Below are positions 1 to 7,309 of a stretch of 15,817 nucleotides of DNA, piece after piece. Origin of the DNA: SKVR01 sp964589855. Its GTDB lineage: Bacteria; Bacteroidota; Bacteroidia; Bacteroidales; UBA7960. The stretch lies in assembly GCA_964589855.1 (NCBI GenBank), contig CAZPVB010000081.1, positions 1 to 15,817 on the forward strand, read 5' to 3'. Under the pieces are notes generated by a model. That model saw nothing but the letters and a program-made list of their open reading frames with translations. It searched no databases and was not told the origin of the DNA. The first letter of the stretch is position 1, and each line of letters starts with the position of its first letter. The position numbers were made by a program, and so were the translations under genes.

Positions 1-794
1 ATTTTTTTAAGAACAGGGTTGTTTGGATAACAGGAGCAAGCAGTGGCATAGGAAGAGAAATTGCCCTTCAATTATCTAAGAGAGGATCTCGTCTGATCCT
101 TACTTCTTCATCAAAAGAGAAACTGGAAAAAGTTAACCAGGAGTGTATGGTTTACTCTTCTGCTGTGCATGTTGTACCAGCTGATCTCACCCGGGCAGAT
201 TCCATTGAACCCTTAACGCAGAAAGTAACAGCCATTTATAACCGGCTTGATGTGGTTATTTTAAATGCAGGTATTAGTCAAAGGGGTTTGATTCATGAAT
301 CTGATTTTGAAACCCATAGCAAGATCTTTCAAATCAATTATTTCAGCAATGTGCAGATCGTGCAGCACATCCTCCCTCTTTTTCTGGAGCAGGGATATGG
401 GCATCTGGCCGTAACCAGCAGTATTACCGGTAAATTTGGTTTTCCGCTACGTTCTGCATACAGCGCTTCCAAGCATGCTATGCATGGTTTTTTTGAAACA
501 TTGCACCTGGAACACTTCCGCGATAATATTTTTGTGACCATTGCCATGCCCGGAAGGGTCAAAACCGATATTTCACTCAATGCGCTGGATGCTTCAGGAA
601 AGAAACACGGAAAATTAGACCCGGGGCAGGCCAACGGTATAAGTGCTGAAAAGTGCGCTGAAAAATATATAAAAGCCATTGAAAAACGAAAACCCGAGGT
701 GCTCATAGGAGGAAAAGAAATATGGATGGTGCACATCAGGAGGTTTTTACCATGGTTGTTTTACAAAATTGCAGGAAAAATCAGTACTACATGA
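1..794 (+). CDS. Short-chain dehydrogenase/reductase, 5' end cut by window edge
   Basis: NAD(P)-dependent oxidoreductase of the classical SDR family; the substrate cannot be told. The open frame runs from base 3 to the stop at 792-794 and enters the window already open, so the true start is just off the left edge. Counting the codon at base 3 as residue 1, the Rossmann nucleotide loop TGASSGIG is at 10-17, the NAG motif at 88-90 (LNAG rather than the common NNAG), the structural Asn in FQIN at 112, the catalytic Ser at about 139-140, and the catalytic YSASK at 153-157. The C-terminus is Trp/Phe-rich and basic (PWLFYKIAGK), which resembles DHRS7-type SDRs and may touch the membrane; that subfamily guess is weak. 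A methionine at base 147 would remove the cofactor loop, so it is not the start. About 264 residues are visible, close to full length for the family. Confidence 0.93.
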   Translation, partial: FFKNRVVWITGASSGIGREIALQLSKRGSRLILTSSSKEKLEKVNQECMVYSSAVHVVPADLTRADSIEPLTQKVTAIYNRLDVVILNAGISQRGLIHESDFETHSKIFQINYFSNVQIVQHILPLFLEQGYGHLAVTSSITGKFGFPLRSAYSASKHAMHGFFETLHLEHFRDNIFVTIAMPGRVKTDISLNALDASGKKHGKLDPGQANGISAEKCAEKYIKAIEKRKPEVLIGGKEIWMVHIRRFLPWLFYKIAGKISTT

Positions 795-821
795 GATTTA
801 TGTTAAAATGTTAACCATATT

Positions 822-895
822 TAATAATGCCTGTAAGAAAACCATCATTCTGTTATCTTTGATAAGAAAACATCAAAGACAAAACTTTCGCCTCA
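822..895 (+). repeat. Left half of repeat family R2, truncated
   Basis: This stretch aligns with the left part of the R2 element at 7836-8000. It starts TAATAATGCC, continues GTAAGAAAACC, and carries the hairpin TCTTTGA (856-862), loop TAAGAAAACA, TCAAAGA (873-879), followed by GACAAAACTTTCG. The right half of R2 and its terminal repeat are missing: similarity stops near 890-895, and repeat R1 starts at 908. It looks like a remnant left by deletion or by insertion of R1. Confidence 0.65.
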
Positions 896-907
896 TTATT
901 ATAACGG

Positions 908-1064
908 GATGAACCGAGCCATGGCAATAGTAGTGACACACACGCGGATGATTAGATTTCGCAGCATGGACAAAAATAAAAAACCGAAGTTTTGGCGAAC
1001 TCCCCTGTAAGAAAAGAACAGGGCAGGCATCTGACCTATTTAATCAAATTATAAACAGATGAAC
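908..1064 (+). repeat. Interspersed repeat R1, copy 1 (complete)
   Basis: The fullest copy, about 155 bp, used as the reference. Head: GATGAACCGAGCCATG followed by an imperfect 17-bp palindrome (922-938) and the invariant CACACGCGGATGATTA. Middle: CGCAGCATGGACAAAA, which loosely repeats the head sequence. Tail: TTTTGGCGAACTC, a hairpin CCCTGT (1003-1008) / ACAGGG (1018-1023) with a 9-base loop, then GCATCTGACC, TTTAATCAAATTATAAACAG and again GATGAAC. The same GATGAAC stands at both ends. No transposase is nearby. Confidence 0.9.
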
Positions 1065-1211
1065 TTCAGCAAGTTTACATCAGGTAAAAGACCGAATCAA
1101 AAAAGTGAAAATAACATAGTAACAGACGAATTCATACAAAGATTAACAGTCAAATTACGAGATCATCTTAATTTACCCATTGAACTTCAACAGAATTTTT
1201 TTTATACTTGA
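1059..1211 (+). CDS. Possible 50-residue small protein starting in the R1 tail
   Basis: The ATG lies in the terminal GATGAAC of R1 copy 1, and the frame stays open for 50 codons to TGA at 1209-1211. The product begins MNFSKFTSGKRPNQ, is hydrophilic in its first half, and has an amphipathic second half (TDEFIQRLTVKLRDHLNLP). I recognise no family. There is no Shine-Dalgarno motif. The end overlaps the promoter proposed for the VOC gene, so at most one of the two readings may be right. It could equally be a chance open frame in AT-rich DNA; only the protein-like composition argues for it. Confidence 0.25.
   Translation: MNFSKFTSGKRPNQKSENNIVTDEFIQRLTVKLRDHLNLPIELQQNFFYT
1180..1210 (+). promoter_or_regulatory. 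Candidate Bacteroidota-type promoter for the VOC gene
   Basis: TTG at 1180-1182 and TATACTTG at 1203-1210 are separated by 20 bases. This fits the Bacteroidota housekeeping pattern TTG / TAnnTTTG with one mismatch (C for T). Transcription would begin near 1217, giving a leader of about 55 bases. In that leader TTTTTAATCTGG is followed closely by TTTTAAATCTGG, a possible direct-repeat operator. Confidence 0.4.
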
Positions 1212-1270
1212 AGTTTATTTTTAATCTGGTTGTTGATTTTAAATCTGGCAAATAAAATAATTACATATCA

Positions 1271-2329
1271 ATGAAGAAAAATATCACAGGCATACAACAA
1301 ATTGGCATTGGCGTTAGAAATGTGCATGAGGCTTTTGAATGGTATAGAAATGTTTTAGGAATGGACATCAGGATATTTGAAGAGAAAGCCACAGCGGAAC
1401 TGATGCTTCATTACACTGATAATAAACCTCGCGAAAGACATGCCATATTGGCTTTAAATATGCATGGGGGTGGTGGATTTGAGGTGTGGCAACATACCGG
1501 ACACCAGGCGATGGATCCTGTTTTTGATGTGCAACTGGGCGATACAGGCATTTACATTTGCAAATTAAAAACCCACGATACAGCACTGGCTTTTGAATAT
1601 CTGAAATCTAAGAAAGTAAATTTGCTTTCGGATGTTGAAAAAAACCCCGCCAATGTTTCACATTTTATGTTCAGAGATCCATTTGGCAATATTTTTCAGA
1701 TGGTGGAGGATGTTTCTGTTTATGAAAAATCAAAGGTCCCCAGTGGTGGAACTTTCGGTGCAATCATTGGTGTTTCCAACATGGAAAATTCTCTGAGACT
1801 ATATCGTGATGTTCTGGGTTATGATAAAATAGTGTACGATCAGTCGGATGCATTTCATGATTTTAAAACATTGCCCGGAGGCGGGCAACAAGTAAGGAGA
1901 GTATTGCTTCAACACTCACAAGATAGAAAGGGTGCTTTTAGTAAGCTATTTGGACCTACAGAAATTGAATTGGTTCAAACCCTCGACAGAAAACCCAAAC
2001 CGATTTATAAAGATCGTATCTGGGGTGACATGGGTTTTATTCATATTTGCTTTGATATCAATGGAATGGATTTGCTGAAAGAGGAATGTGAAAAAGCAGG
2101 TTTTCCTTTTACTGTTGACAGCAGCAACAGTTTTGATATGGGTGAAGCAGCCGGGCATTTTGCCTATGTTTCTGATCCTGACGGAACCCCCGTGGAATTT
2201 GTTGAAACACATAAAGTTCCGGTCATGAAAAAGATTGGTTGGTATATCAACCTCAAAAACAGAGATCCCTTAAAATCTCTCCCCTTCTGGGTGCTCAAAG
2301 GACTTAAATTCAACAGAGTGAAAAAATAA
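1271..2329 (+). CDS. Two-domain VOC (glyoxalase / extradiol dioxygenase-like) protein
   Basis: A 352-residue soluble protein of the vicinal oxygen chelate superfamily with two tandem modules. Module 1 (about 6-150) opens with IGVRNVHEAFEWYRNVLG and ends FRDPFGNIFQMVED; module 2 (about 164-315) opens with IGVSNMENSLRLYRDVLG and ends SDPDGTPVEFVE. Likely metal ligands in module 2 are His258 (GFIHICFD) and Glu309. Module 1 has Tyr (IYICKL) where module 2 has the His, so it may not bind metal. The reaction is unknown; the architecture resembles glyoxalase, 4-hydroxyphenylpyruvate dioxygenase and ring-cleavage enzymes. The basic tail after 315 is not part of the fold. The ATG at 1271 is the first in frame after an AT-rich leader. 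It stands alone, converging with the mutase gene. Confidence 0.85.
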   Translation: MKKNITGIQQIGIGVRNVHEAFEWYRNVLGMDIRIFEEKATAELMLHYTDNKPRERHAILALNMHGGGGFEVWQHTGHQAMDPVFDVQLGDTGIYICKLKTHDTALAFEYLKSKKVNLLSDVEKNPANVSHFMFRDPFGNIFQMVEDVSVYEKSKVPSGGTFGAIIGVSNMENSLRLYRDVLGYDKIVYDQSDAFHDFKTLPGGGQQVRRVLLQHSQDRKGAFSKLFGPTEIELVQTLDRKPKPIYKDRIWGDMGFIHICFDINGMDLLKEECEKAGFPFTVDSSNSFDMGEAAGHFAYVSDPDGTPVEFVETHKVPVMKKIGWYINLKNRDPLKSLPFWVLKGLKFNRVKK

Positions 2330-2368
2330 AAAGCAGGATTGTTTTGCTGAAACAATCCCGCTTTCAAT
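2330..2368. terminator. Bidirectional intrinsic terminator between convergent genes
   Basis: One base after the VOC stop codon, AAAGCAGGATTGTTT (2330-2344), loop TGCTG, and AAACAATCCCGCTTT (2350-2364) form a 15-bp stem with a single A/C mismatch. On the + strand it is followed only by a short CTTTC. Read on the - strand, the stem is followed by TTTTTATTTTTTC, a strong U tract. It therefore probably serves the mutase transcript at least as well as the VOC gene. Confidence 0.85.
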
Positions 2369-2381
2369 GGCCTGATAGTTG

Positions 2382-2522
2382 GATAAACCGAAGTATGGCA
2401 ATAACATTAGCACACACGTGGGTGATTATAATTCGCAGCATGGGAAATATAAAAGCGTATTGCCGGCGAACTCCCCGGTAAGAAAAGAACGGGGCAGGCA
2501 TCTGACCGAATTAATCAAATTA
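2382..2522 (+). repeat. Interspersed repeat R1, copy 2 (diverged)
   Basis: The most diverged copy. Head: ATAAACCGAAGTATGGCAATA, then CACACACGTGGGTGATTA, where other copies have CACACACGCGGATGATTA. CGCAGCATGG is retained. The tail is almost identical to copy 1: GGCGAACTCCCC, the loop TAAGAAAAGAAC, GGGGCAGGCATCTGACC and TTAATCAAATTA. The hairpin arms are CCCCG (2473-2477) and CGGGG (2490-2494), a register shift relative to copy 1. The repeat runs into the stop codon of the mutase gene (2520-2522 on the + strand), so the gene's 3' end abuts it. Confidence 0.85.
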
Positions 2523-4250
2523 CAATCCCAGATCTGTAACGATTTTCTGAATATGCGTTTCGAGTTTGGAATTTACCTCCTCAAATTCATCCCGGGTTTT
2601 TATCTCTCCTTTAATGCCAAAATAAAACTTGATTTTTGGTTCTGTGCCACTGGGGCGTACAGTAATTTTACTGCCCTCCTCTGTGAAAAACTGAAGCACA
2701 TTGGATTGTGGTAAATCAATATTTGTTTCTTTTCCGGTTTTTACATCCTTTTGCTTACTGGAAAGGTAGTCCTTAATGACAGAAATTTTATTGCCACCCA
2801 AGGAAACCGGAGGTTGTTCTCTGAAGTCATCCATCATTTTCTGGATTTCCTCCATTCCTTCTTTTCCTTTTTTGGTAACGGAAATGAGTTTTTCTTTGTA
2901 AAAACCAAATTCAACATACAGGTCCTGCAACATCTGATAAAGGGTTTTTCCGTTTTCTTTTGCCCATGCCATGGTTTCAGCAATGATACAACTCGATACA
3001 ACTGCATCTTTATCGCGGGCATAGTCGCCGATCAGATATCCATAGCTTTCTTCACCGCCACCGATAAATTGTTTTTTACCCTCCAGCAACCTGATCTTTT
3101 CGCCGATAAACTTAAATCCGGTAAGCACGTCATAACAATCGGTATTAAATCTTTGAGCAATATCTTTTAGTAATTCTGAGGTAACAATTGTTTTTACAAT
3201 ATATTCTTTCCCTTGCAACAGGCCTTTTTCTTTCCATTGACTAAGCAGGTAATAAATGATCAGGGAGGCGGTTTGGTTACCATTTAGTAGTACAAATTTA
3301 TTTTGTTGATTTTTTACGGCAATGCCTACCCTGTCGCTGTCCGGGTCGGTTGCCATCACAAGGTCTGCATCTGTTTGCTGTGCTTTTTCAAGTGCCATCT
3401 TCAGGGCAGCGGGTTCCTCCGGGTTAGGGGAGTGCACTGTGGGAAAATTACCATCAACCACATCCTGCTCCGGAACATTGTAAATGGTTTCAAATCCATA
3501 TGCACGCAGTGCGTCGGGTACAAATTTTACTCCCGTTCCATGTATGGGTGTAAAAACGATCTTCAGGTTTTTTTGCTTTTCAATGATCTCCGGCGAAATA
3601 GATTGCTTTACAACTTGTTGCAGGTAAGCCTGGTCGGTTTCTTTTCCCAATATTTTGATCAGATCCGAATTCTTTTCAAAATTGATATCCGTTACATCGT
3701 TGATCTTTTGCACTTCACCGATCACATTCTTATCGTGGGGAGCTACTAACTGTCCTCCATCGTTCCAGTAAACTTTATATCCATTGTATTCTTTTGGATT
3801 ATGAGAAGCCGTGATCACGATACCGGTATGGCACTGATGATGCCTGATGGCAAAAGACAGGTAGGGTGTGGGTTTTAGTGTATCTGATAAATACACTTCG
3901 AAACCATTTGCAGAGAGTATTTCGGCGGTTATTTGTGCAAAATATGCACTGTTGTTTCTACAGTCGTAGGCAATGGCTGCTTTTAGGGGTTTGTCGTGAA
4001 AACTTTTTTTTACATAATTGGCCAATCCCTGGGTTGCCATTCCTACAGTATACTTGTTCATTCTATTGGTTCCAACACCCATAATGCCTCTCAGTCCCCC
4101 TGTTCCAAACTCCAGGTCGCGGTAAAAAGATTCATTTAACTCTTTGGGATCATTTTCAATGAGATGCTCTACCTGCTGGCGGGTTTCTTCATCAAAGCTT
4201 CTTCCCAACCAATACTTTGCTTTGTCAAGGATTTGTTTGTCCAGTTCCAT
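2520..4250 (-). CDS. Phospho-sugar mutase (phosphoglucomutase / phosphomannomutase)
   Basis: Interconverts the 1- and 6-phosphates of a hexose in the cytoplasm (alpha-D-phosphohexomutase superfamily), feeding nucleotide sugar and storage-glucan synthesis. All four signature loops are present in the 576 residues. The phosphoserine loop ITASHNPKEYNGYKVY has the catalytic Ser at 149; the metal loop DPDSDR is at 302-307; the sugar-binding loop GGGEESYG is near 397-404; and the phosphate-binding loop RPSGTEPK is at 532-539. The length matches the long PgcA/PGM2-like branch common in Bacteroidota and Firmicutes, which is longer than the ~450-residue ManB/GlmM type. Whether glucose or mannose phosphate is preferred cannot be read from sequence. 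It lies 67 bases downstream of the TPR gene on the same strand, probably one transcript ending at the terminator at 2330-2368. Confidence 0.95.
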   Translation of the reverse strand: MELDKQILDKAKYWLGRSFDEETRQQVEHLIENDPKELNESFYRDLEFGTGGLRGIMGVGTNRMNKYTVGMATQGLANYVKKSFHDKPLKAAIAYDCRNNSAYFAQITAEILSANGFEVYLSDTLKPTPYLSFAIRHHQCHTGIVITASHNPKEYNGYKVYWNDGGQLVAPHDKNVIGEVQKINDVTDINFEKNSDLIKILGKETDQAYLQQVVKQSISPEIIEKQKNLKIVFTPIHGTGVKFVPDALRAYGFETIYNVPEQDVVDGNFPTVHSPNPEEPAALKMALEKAQQTDADLVMATDPDSDRVGIAVKNQQNKFVLLNGNQTASLIIYYLLSQWKEKGLLQGKEYIVKTIVTSELLKDIAQRFNTDCYDVLTGFKFIGEKIRLLEGKKQFIGGGEESYGYLIGDYARDKDAVVSSCIIAETMAWAKENGKTLYQMLQDLYVEFGFYKEKLISVTKKGKEGMEEIQKMMDDFREQPPVSLGGNKISVIKDYLSSKQKDVKTGKETNIDLPQSNVLQFFTEEGSKITVRPSGTEPKIKFYFGIKGEIKTRDEFEEVNSKLETHIQKIVTDLGL

Positions 4251-4317
4251 AATCTCTTTTGTTTGTTGGTTATAGTTAGGTAATGATATAAAAAGGTTCG
4301 TTTGATCTGCTGGTTTT

Positions 4318-5217
4318 TCAGGGGCGGTTTTTTTCCATCAGTTTTTCAGCTTCCAGGTTGCCCAGGTTATAAGATTTTACAGCATAGTCAAAGGCATTTC
4401 TTTTGTCTCTGAGGTTGGCATAGGCATTGGCAACATTCAGGTATAGATTCGACCATTCCTCATCTGTAAGGAAGTAATCGTATTTTTGCATCAGTTCTAT
4501 TGCTTTCAGGTAGTCATTTACCTCTCTTCTGTATTCGCGAAGTTTGTTGTAAGCAACGGCCCTTCCCAGATAGGCGTCCCAGTTTTCGCTATCGAGTTGG
4601 GTGGCTTCATTGTAGTCGTCTATAGCAGAATAAAAACCGGGCGTGCGATTCGATTGCATCTTTACATAGGCTCTGTTGATGAGGATTTTTGCCTTTTCCT
4701 TTTCGAATTCATGCCTTTCCTGACTTCTTCTGTCTGTACTATCGATGTTTTTGTTTACGATGCTGATGGCATTCGTATAGTCATTGATCAGTTTTATATA
4801 GTCACGGTCTTTTTTGCGAGGTTTTTGTTGTTCGAGTATTAGTCTGATTGATCCCCTGAATTTGTATGCTTCAACATTCTGATCATTCAGTTCTATGGCC
4901 TGGTTGAGCAAGTCAAGTGCACCTTCCAGGTTTTCCTGTCTGATGAGTCTTTCCGCCTCACGGGTAATCTTGTTTGATTCTATGATGTTTTCGTTCCTTT
5001 CATCAATAGATATGGCAATTTTAAAAAGCTTTTCCCTTCCCTGATCAAAAAGATAAATGGCTCTGTTTAATTCGTTATTGCTTACCTTTTTAATTCCCTC
5101 TTGCATCAATTTTATGACTTCAGTTGTATCGGTTTGCGCTTTCACTGAAAAAATGAACAGTGTGAACATGCTAAACGTCATGACAACAGTTTTCAGAATG
5201 GAAATGCTGTTTCTCAT
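4318..5217 (-). CDS. Secreted tetratricopeptide-repeat protein
   Basis: A 299-residue protein with an N-terminal signal peptide: basic start (MRNSISILK), hydrophobic core at about 11-24, and a likely cut after Ala27 (SVKA/QTD). There is no lipobox Cys, so it is probably periplasmic. TPR-like helix pairs appear at about 45-62 (ELNRAIYLFDQGREKLF), 96-128 (LEGALDLLNQAIELNDQNVEAY), 194-245 (FYSAIDDYNEATQL, then EVNDYLKAIELM) and 257-292 (LYLNVANAYANLRDKRNAFDY). A charged segment at 131-175 separates the second and third groups. TPR domains scaffold protein-protein contacts; the partner is unknown. It precedes the phospho-sugar mutase by 67 bases, which suggests co-transcription but gives no clear functional link. 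Confidence 0.88.
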   Translation of the reverse strand: MRNSISILKTVVMTFSMFTLFIFSVKAQTDTTEVIKLMQEGIKKVSNNELNRAIYLFDQGREKLFKIAISIDERNENIIESNKITREAERLIRQENLEGALDLLNQAIELNDQNVEAYKFRGSIRLILEQQKPRKKDRDYIKLINDYTNAISIVNKNIDSTDRRSQERHEFEKEKAKILINRAYVKMQSNRTPGFYSAIDDYNEATQLDSENWDAYLGRAVAYNKLREYRREVNDYLKAIELMQKYDYFLTDEEWSNLYLNVANAYANLRDKRNAFDYAVKSYNLGNLEAEKLMEKNRP

Positions 5218-5286
5218 ATTGTTGATTTTGGTTCAAAGATTTAGTGAACCTCATAGTCACTAAACCTGCTGAAATTAAATGAATGG

Positions 5287-5312
5287 AAATAAGCAGTTTT
5301 TCTGCTTTATTT
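5287..5312 (-). other. Hairpin in the leader of the TPR gene
   Basis: AAATAAGCAG (5287-5296), loop TTTTT, CTGCTT (5302-5307), one bulged T, then ATTT. The stem is about 10 bp. It lies about 70 bases upstream of the TPR start codon and downstream of the promoter candidate at 5354, so it would be in the 5' leader. A terminator of + strand transcription is the alternative, but no + strand gene feeds into it. Confidence 0.45.
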
Positions 5313-5353
5313 AAATAACACTTTCAATTGAGTTTTGATAATCTAACAAAGGG

Positions 5354-5384
5354 CAAAAATAATGTTTTTTCCGGTTCACAATCC
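5354..5384 (-). promoter_or_regulatory. Candidate promoter for the TPR-mutase transcript
   Basis: On the - strand TTG is followed after about 17 bases (TGAACCGGAAAAAACAT) by TATTTTTG, a full match to TAnnTTTG. The implied leader is about 130 bases and contains the hairpin at 5287-5312. The spacing is a little short for the family, so support is moderate. Confidence 0.35.
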
Positions 5385-5415
5385 TTTAAATTAATGCTAT
5401 TTAAAGTGTTGTTGA

Positions 5416-5541
5416 TATGAACCGGGCCATGACAATACTAATGACACACACGCGGATGATTAGATTTTGTGACATAACAAAAATACAAAACATTATTTTG
5501 GCGAGCTCCATCTGACCTGTTTAATCAAATTATAAACAGAT
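5416..5541 (+). repeat. Interspersed repeat R1, copy 3 (lacks the tail hairpin)
   Basis: Head ATGAACCGGGCCATGACAATA, palindrome at 5430-5446, then CACACACGCGGATGATTAGA, all close to copy 1. The middle has diverged (TGTGACATAACAAAAATAC). In the tail TTTTGGCGAGCTC is joined straight to CATCTGACCTG, so about 25 bases comprising the hairpin of copies 1 and 2 are absent. It ends TTTAATCAAATTATAAACAG at 5540, eight bases from the murF stop codon. Confidence 0.9.
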
Positions 5542-5548
5542 AAAATAT

Positions 5549-6865
5549 TTAAAGATATTGCGCTGTCTTTTCCAGTTGAATTCCCCTGGATCCTTTCATG
5601 AGTATGGTTTTGTTTTCAACAGGGTTGTTTTTTAACCATTCTGCTGCTTTTTCCACATCAGAGAAGGCAAAATAATTTGTTGCATGTGGTTTCACTTTCC
5701 CGAATTCTTCTCCCACCAGGATAACCAGATCGTATTTTTGTTGCAGGGTTAAGTCAATAATTTGTTGATGTTCTTTTTCTGCCTCTGATCCCATTTCGAG
5801 CATATCGCCCAAAATTAAAGTTTTATGGGGTGCGTCCATATCTGTAAAACTGTTAAGAGCTAGTGCCATGCTGGTTGGGTTGGCGTTGTATGCATCCATA
5901 ATAATCTGATTCTTTTGGGTTTGCTTCAATTGCGACCGGTTGTTTTCGGGGTTGTATTTTTCTATGCCCTGTTTTATCTGATCCAGGGATACTCCCATTT
6001 TTATACCTACTGCTGCTGCCGCCAAAATATTCTCAAGGTTATAACTGCCCACAAGATGGGTGCTTACAATCGTTTGTATTTCCTCTTTTGTTGCGTGCTG
6101 ATGGGCAATACTCAGCTTTAAAAAAGGTTTGGATTCCTGCAATTCTCCTCTGCAGCCCACATCAGAGTTGGTTCCGTAAGTAAAAAAGTTGGGATAGTCA
6201 CCTAGTTTGCCTTTAAGTTTGGTGTGTGATGGATTGATAAAAATTAATCCGCCTGTACTTTGCAGGTATCTGTACAACTCTGTTTTTCCGATAAGAATGT
6301 TTTCAACAGATCCAAAACCCTCTATGTGTGCTTTCCCTATATTGGTGATCAGCCCATGGCTGGGTTGCGCTATTTCTGACAGCATTTTTATTTCTCCTAC
6401 ATGATTTGCCCCCATTTCTATAATGGCAATCTCGTGTCCTGGTTTGATGCTGAGTATGCTCAGTGGCACACCGATATGATTGTTCAGATTTCCCCGAGTG
6501 AAAAAAGTATTATATTTCTCTGATAATATAAGTGCCATCAGTTCTTTGGTGGTGGTTTTTCCGTTGGAACCGGTAATGCCTATTACAGGTATGGTTAGCC
6601 TCTTTCGGTATTCTATGGCTAGCTGTTGAAGCGTTTCCAAAACATCAGCCACCTGTATAATATTTTCGTCTGCCTCAATGGTTTCATCATCTACTACTGC
6701 TGCAATCGCTCCTTTCTCTAAGCATTGAAAAGCAAAGCGGTTACCATCAAAATTTTCTCCCTTAAGGGCAAAAAAAATGTCATTTTTTTGGATGTTGCGG
6801 CTGTCTGTTGATATTCCTGCTCCCGATGATATTTTTTCCAGCAACTTACTGATCGTTATATCCAT
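5549..6865 (-). CDS. murF: UDP-N-acetylmuramoyl-tripeptide--D-alanyl-D-alanine ligase
   Basis: Adds D-Ala-D-Ala to the UDP-MurNAc-tripeptide with ATP, the last cytoplasmic step in making the peptidoglycan pentapeptide precursor. The 438 residues show the Mur ligase layout: N-terminal UDP-binding domain (about 1-90; STDSRNIQKNDIFFALKG is typical), central ATPase with P-loop GITGSNGKTTTKE (P-loop core 99-106), IIEMGANHVGEI at 148-159 with the metal-binding Glu, a Lys in GKTELY at about 194 in the place of the carbamylated Lys, and a C-terminal domain with DAYNANP (324-330) and GDMLEMG (353-359). The length is normal. The gene stands alone, outside any visible dcw cluster, as is frequent for scattered MurF genes in this phylum, and its 3' end abuts repeat R1. 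Confidence 0.97.
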   Translation of the reverse strand: MDITISKLLEKISSGAGISTDSRNIQKNDIFFALKGENFDGNRFAFQCLEKGAIAAVVDDETIEADENIIQVADVLETLQQLAIEYRKRLTIPVIGITGSNGKTTTKELMALILSEKYNTFFTRGNLNNHIGVPLSILSIKPGHEIAIIEMGANHVGEIKMLSEIAQPSHGLITNIGKAHIEGFGSVENILIGKTELYRYLQSTGGLIFINPSHTKLKGKLGDYPNFFTYGTNSDVGCRGELQESKPFLKLSIAHQHATKEEIQTIVSTHLVGSYNLENILAAAAVGIKMGVSLDQIKQGIEKYNPENNRSQLKQTQKNQIIMDAYNANPTSMALALNSFTDMDAPHKTLILGDMLEMGSEAEKEHQQIIDLTLQQKYDLVILVGEEFGKVKPHATNYFAFSDVEKAAEWLKNNPVENKTILMKGSRGIQLEKTAQYL

Positions 6866-7309
6866 AATCGATTTTATATGTTATGTTAATAAATAAGATT
6901 GTTTGAATTGTTCTGTTGGTATAATCAATATTTATTTTTGAACTTTTGTTTATGAAACTGCCGATAAATATCTGATCGAAGGATGTTATTCTTTTAAAAA
7001 GATAGCAAAAGAAAACTTATGACAAAAAAATGCGTATAACTGAAAATTATTGTGTCTTTGGCAAAAAAACAAACAAAGGATCCAGTTTTCGTATAAATTT
7101 ACATTGTTGTAGCGTAAAATGAAAGTAATGTTATTTCTTAAAGTTTGAATCTGTAACCTCACTTTTTTGAATGGAAGGGTACATTACCGGATTTTAACCC
7201 AAAACAATGATAAAAATAAAAAAAATACATTAAATTCGTTTTTTTGAAAAGCATTGAGGCCTTTTAACTCAGAGGCTGAAATAATAAAAATCCGCTTATT
7301 GAAATAATT
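6866..7309. other. Divergent intergenic region, 444 bases
   Basis: AT-rich gap between the murF and response-regulator starts. It must hold both promoters, but I see no convincing matched pair of elements. TATTTTTG at 6933-6940 on the + strand fits TAnnTTTG but is about 370 bases from the next gene. No R1 or R2 repeat, RNA gene or protein remnant is visible, which makes this one of the few long gaps free of repeats. Confidence 0.5.

Noticed and set aside
147..794. SDR starting at the Met at base 147
   Set aside because: The same frame upstream encodes the essential TGASSGIG cofactor loop, so the gene is longer and enters from outside the window.
2379..2714. + strand open frame of 111 codons starting inside R1 copy 2
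   Set aside because: Most of it is antisense to the conserved C-terminal part of the phospho-sugar mutase and its composition is not protein-like.
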